Below are positions 22,908-23,611 of a DNA stretch of 23,611 bases, piece by piece. Within the stretch, counting starts at the first letter, position 1, and the number at the start of each line of letters is the position of its first letter. A model generated the notes under the pieces. The model had not been told where the DNA came from and searched no databases. It saw only the letters and a list, made by a program, of their open reading frames with translations. The position numbers and the translations under genes are program-made. Source of the DNA: JBDIBB01 sp039812685 (GTDB taxonomy: Bacteria > Acidobacteriota > Vicinamibacteria > Vicinamibacterales > JAFNAJ01); assembly GCA_039812685.1 (NCBI GenBank), contig JBDIBB010000063.1:1-23611 (forward strand), read 5' to 3'.

Positions 22908-22957
22908 GCCCGCACCCCCGGCCGGCGCCGGATCCCCGCGGCCCGGCGAGGATGCCG

Positions 22958-23611
22958 CTACGGCGTCTCGAAGTTCGGCCTGGAGAGCGTCGGCGTCCTG
23001 AAGTTCCTGGCGTAGAACATCGGGTTGTTGCGCTGCAGCCCGTCCACGTCGTCCCAGGGCGTGCCGCCCATCACCTTCGCGAAGCCGTGCGGGATGTCGG
23101 TGGCGAACTGCGAGTAGCTGTTGTTGACGCCGGCGTGATCGACGATCGCGTTGAAGCGATCGGTGTGGCCGAGCAGCCACGCGGCCATGTAGCCGCCGCA
23201 GCTCGCGCCGGCCGCCGCCAGCCGCTGCGGGTCGATGTTCCGGTATTGCGTGAGCAGGTAGTCAGTGGACTTCAGGATGTCCTCGGTGGGCTTCACGCCC
23301 CACTCGTTGAGGATGCTCTGGCTGAAGGCCTCGGCGAAGCCGGTCGACCCGTGGCGGTTCACCCACGTCACCACGTAGCCGGCCGCCGCGAACACCTGCG
23401 TGTTCCAGCGATAGCTCGAGCTGTCGCGGTTCATCGTGTGCGGTCCGCCGTGCAGCAGCTGCACCAGCGGGTACGTCTTCGCCGGATCGAACCCCGGGGG
23501 CAGCACCAGCCAGCCGTGCACGTCGGCGCCGCTGGCGCCCTTGAACCAGTAGGGCTTCACCTCGCCGAGGTCGATCTGCGCCATGAACGACTCGTTCACC
23601 CGGGTGAGCTG
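22958..23611 (-). CDS. S9 prolyl oligopeptidase-like protein, C-terminally truncated (probable pseudogene), partial at window edge
   Basis: The frame is open to the last base, so the gene starts beyond the window; 217 residues are visible. They match the start of the S9 alpha/beta-hydrolase domain: W-F-K-G-A-S-G-A-D-V-H-G-W, then L-L-H-G-G-P (oxyanion region), N-R-H-G-S-T-G-F, and the nucleophile elbow G-A-S-C-G-G-Y-M with Ser codon at 23201-23203 (relatives usually have Tyr in place of this Cys). G-G-T-P-W and F-R-T-P-T-L follow. There the family normally continues with a strand ending in H-G-x-x-D (catalytic Asp) and later D-E-G-H (catalytic His), about 100 residues more; here the frame stops after eight unrelated residues at 22958, and the kinase gene ends only 91 bp further on. 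Without Asp and His it should be inactive as a peptidase. No other frame restores the missing part. Confidence 0.8.
   Translation of the reverse strand, partial: QLTRVNESFMAQIDLGEVKPYWFKGASGADVHGWLVLPPGFDPAKTYPLVQLLHGGPHTMNRDSSSYRWNTQVFAAAGYVVTWVNRHGSTGFAEAFSQSILNEWGVKPTEDILKSTDYLLTQYRNIDPQRLAAAGASCGGYMAAWLLGHTDRFNAIVDHAGVNNSYSQFATDIPHGFAKVMGGTPWDDVDGLQRNNPMFYARNFRTPTLSRPNFETP

Overview
The window is one very GC-rich (about 70% by eye), densely coding bacterial stretch with long antisense open frames, frequent GTG starts and almost no intergenic DNA. Its style (hybrid histidine kinases with an H-D-F-N-N-L-L H-box, glycoside hydrolase clusters with ABC importers, S9 peptidases) would fit Acidobacteriota, perhaps class Vicinamibacteria. 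That assignment is inference; there is no rRNA or tRNA here to confirm it.

Layout. (1) 1-1488 (+): the 3' part of a hybrid sensor histidine kinase. (2) 7214-1461 (-): a five-gene operon reading leftward: Na+:solute symporter, corrinoid protein, ferredoxin/ASKHA corrinoid-reductive activator, an unrecognised 79-residue four-cysteine protein, and a UROD-fold (MtaA/CmuA-like) methyltransferase. This looks like a complete corrinoid-dependent demethylation module with its own transporter. (3) 7215-7336: a 122-bp divergent promoter region with a perfect mirrored 9-bp element, each copy about 30 bp from its gene. (4) 7337-22866 (+): an eight-gene operon in which every junction is a 4-nt GTGA/ATGA overlap: cytoplasmic (alpha/alpha)6 glycosidase, ABC ATPase, sugar-binding lipoprotein, permease with a large extra N-terminal membrane region, second permease, exported (alpha/alpha)6 glycosidase, cytoplasmic GH63-like glycosidase, and an 1145-residue membrane hybrid histidine kinase. 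(5) 23611-22958 (-): the 3' part of an S9 prolyl-oligopeptidase-like gene whose reading frame stops before the catalytic Asp and His.

How the parts may work together (inference): an exported glycosidase processes a glycoside in the periplasm, the lipoprotein and ABC system import the product, and two cytoplasmic glycosidases finish it. The kinase, and perhaps the sensor-like extension on the permease, monitor the substrate. The divergent corrinoid operon would take a methyl group from a substrate imported by its symporter. The mirrored promoter suggests co-regulation, so a methylated glycoside or a glycoside carrying a methylated aglycone is a reasonable joint hypothesis. No RNA genes, CRISPR arrays or transposase genes were seen, and no gap exceeds about 125 bp.
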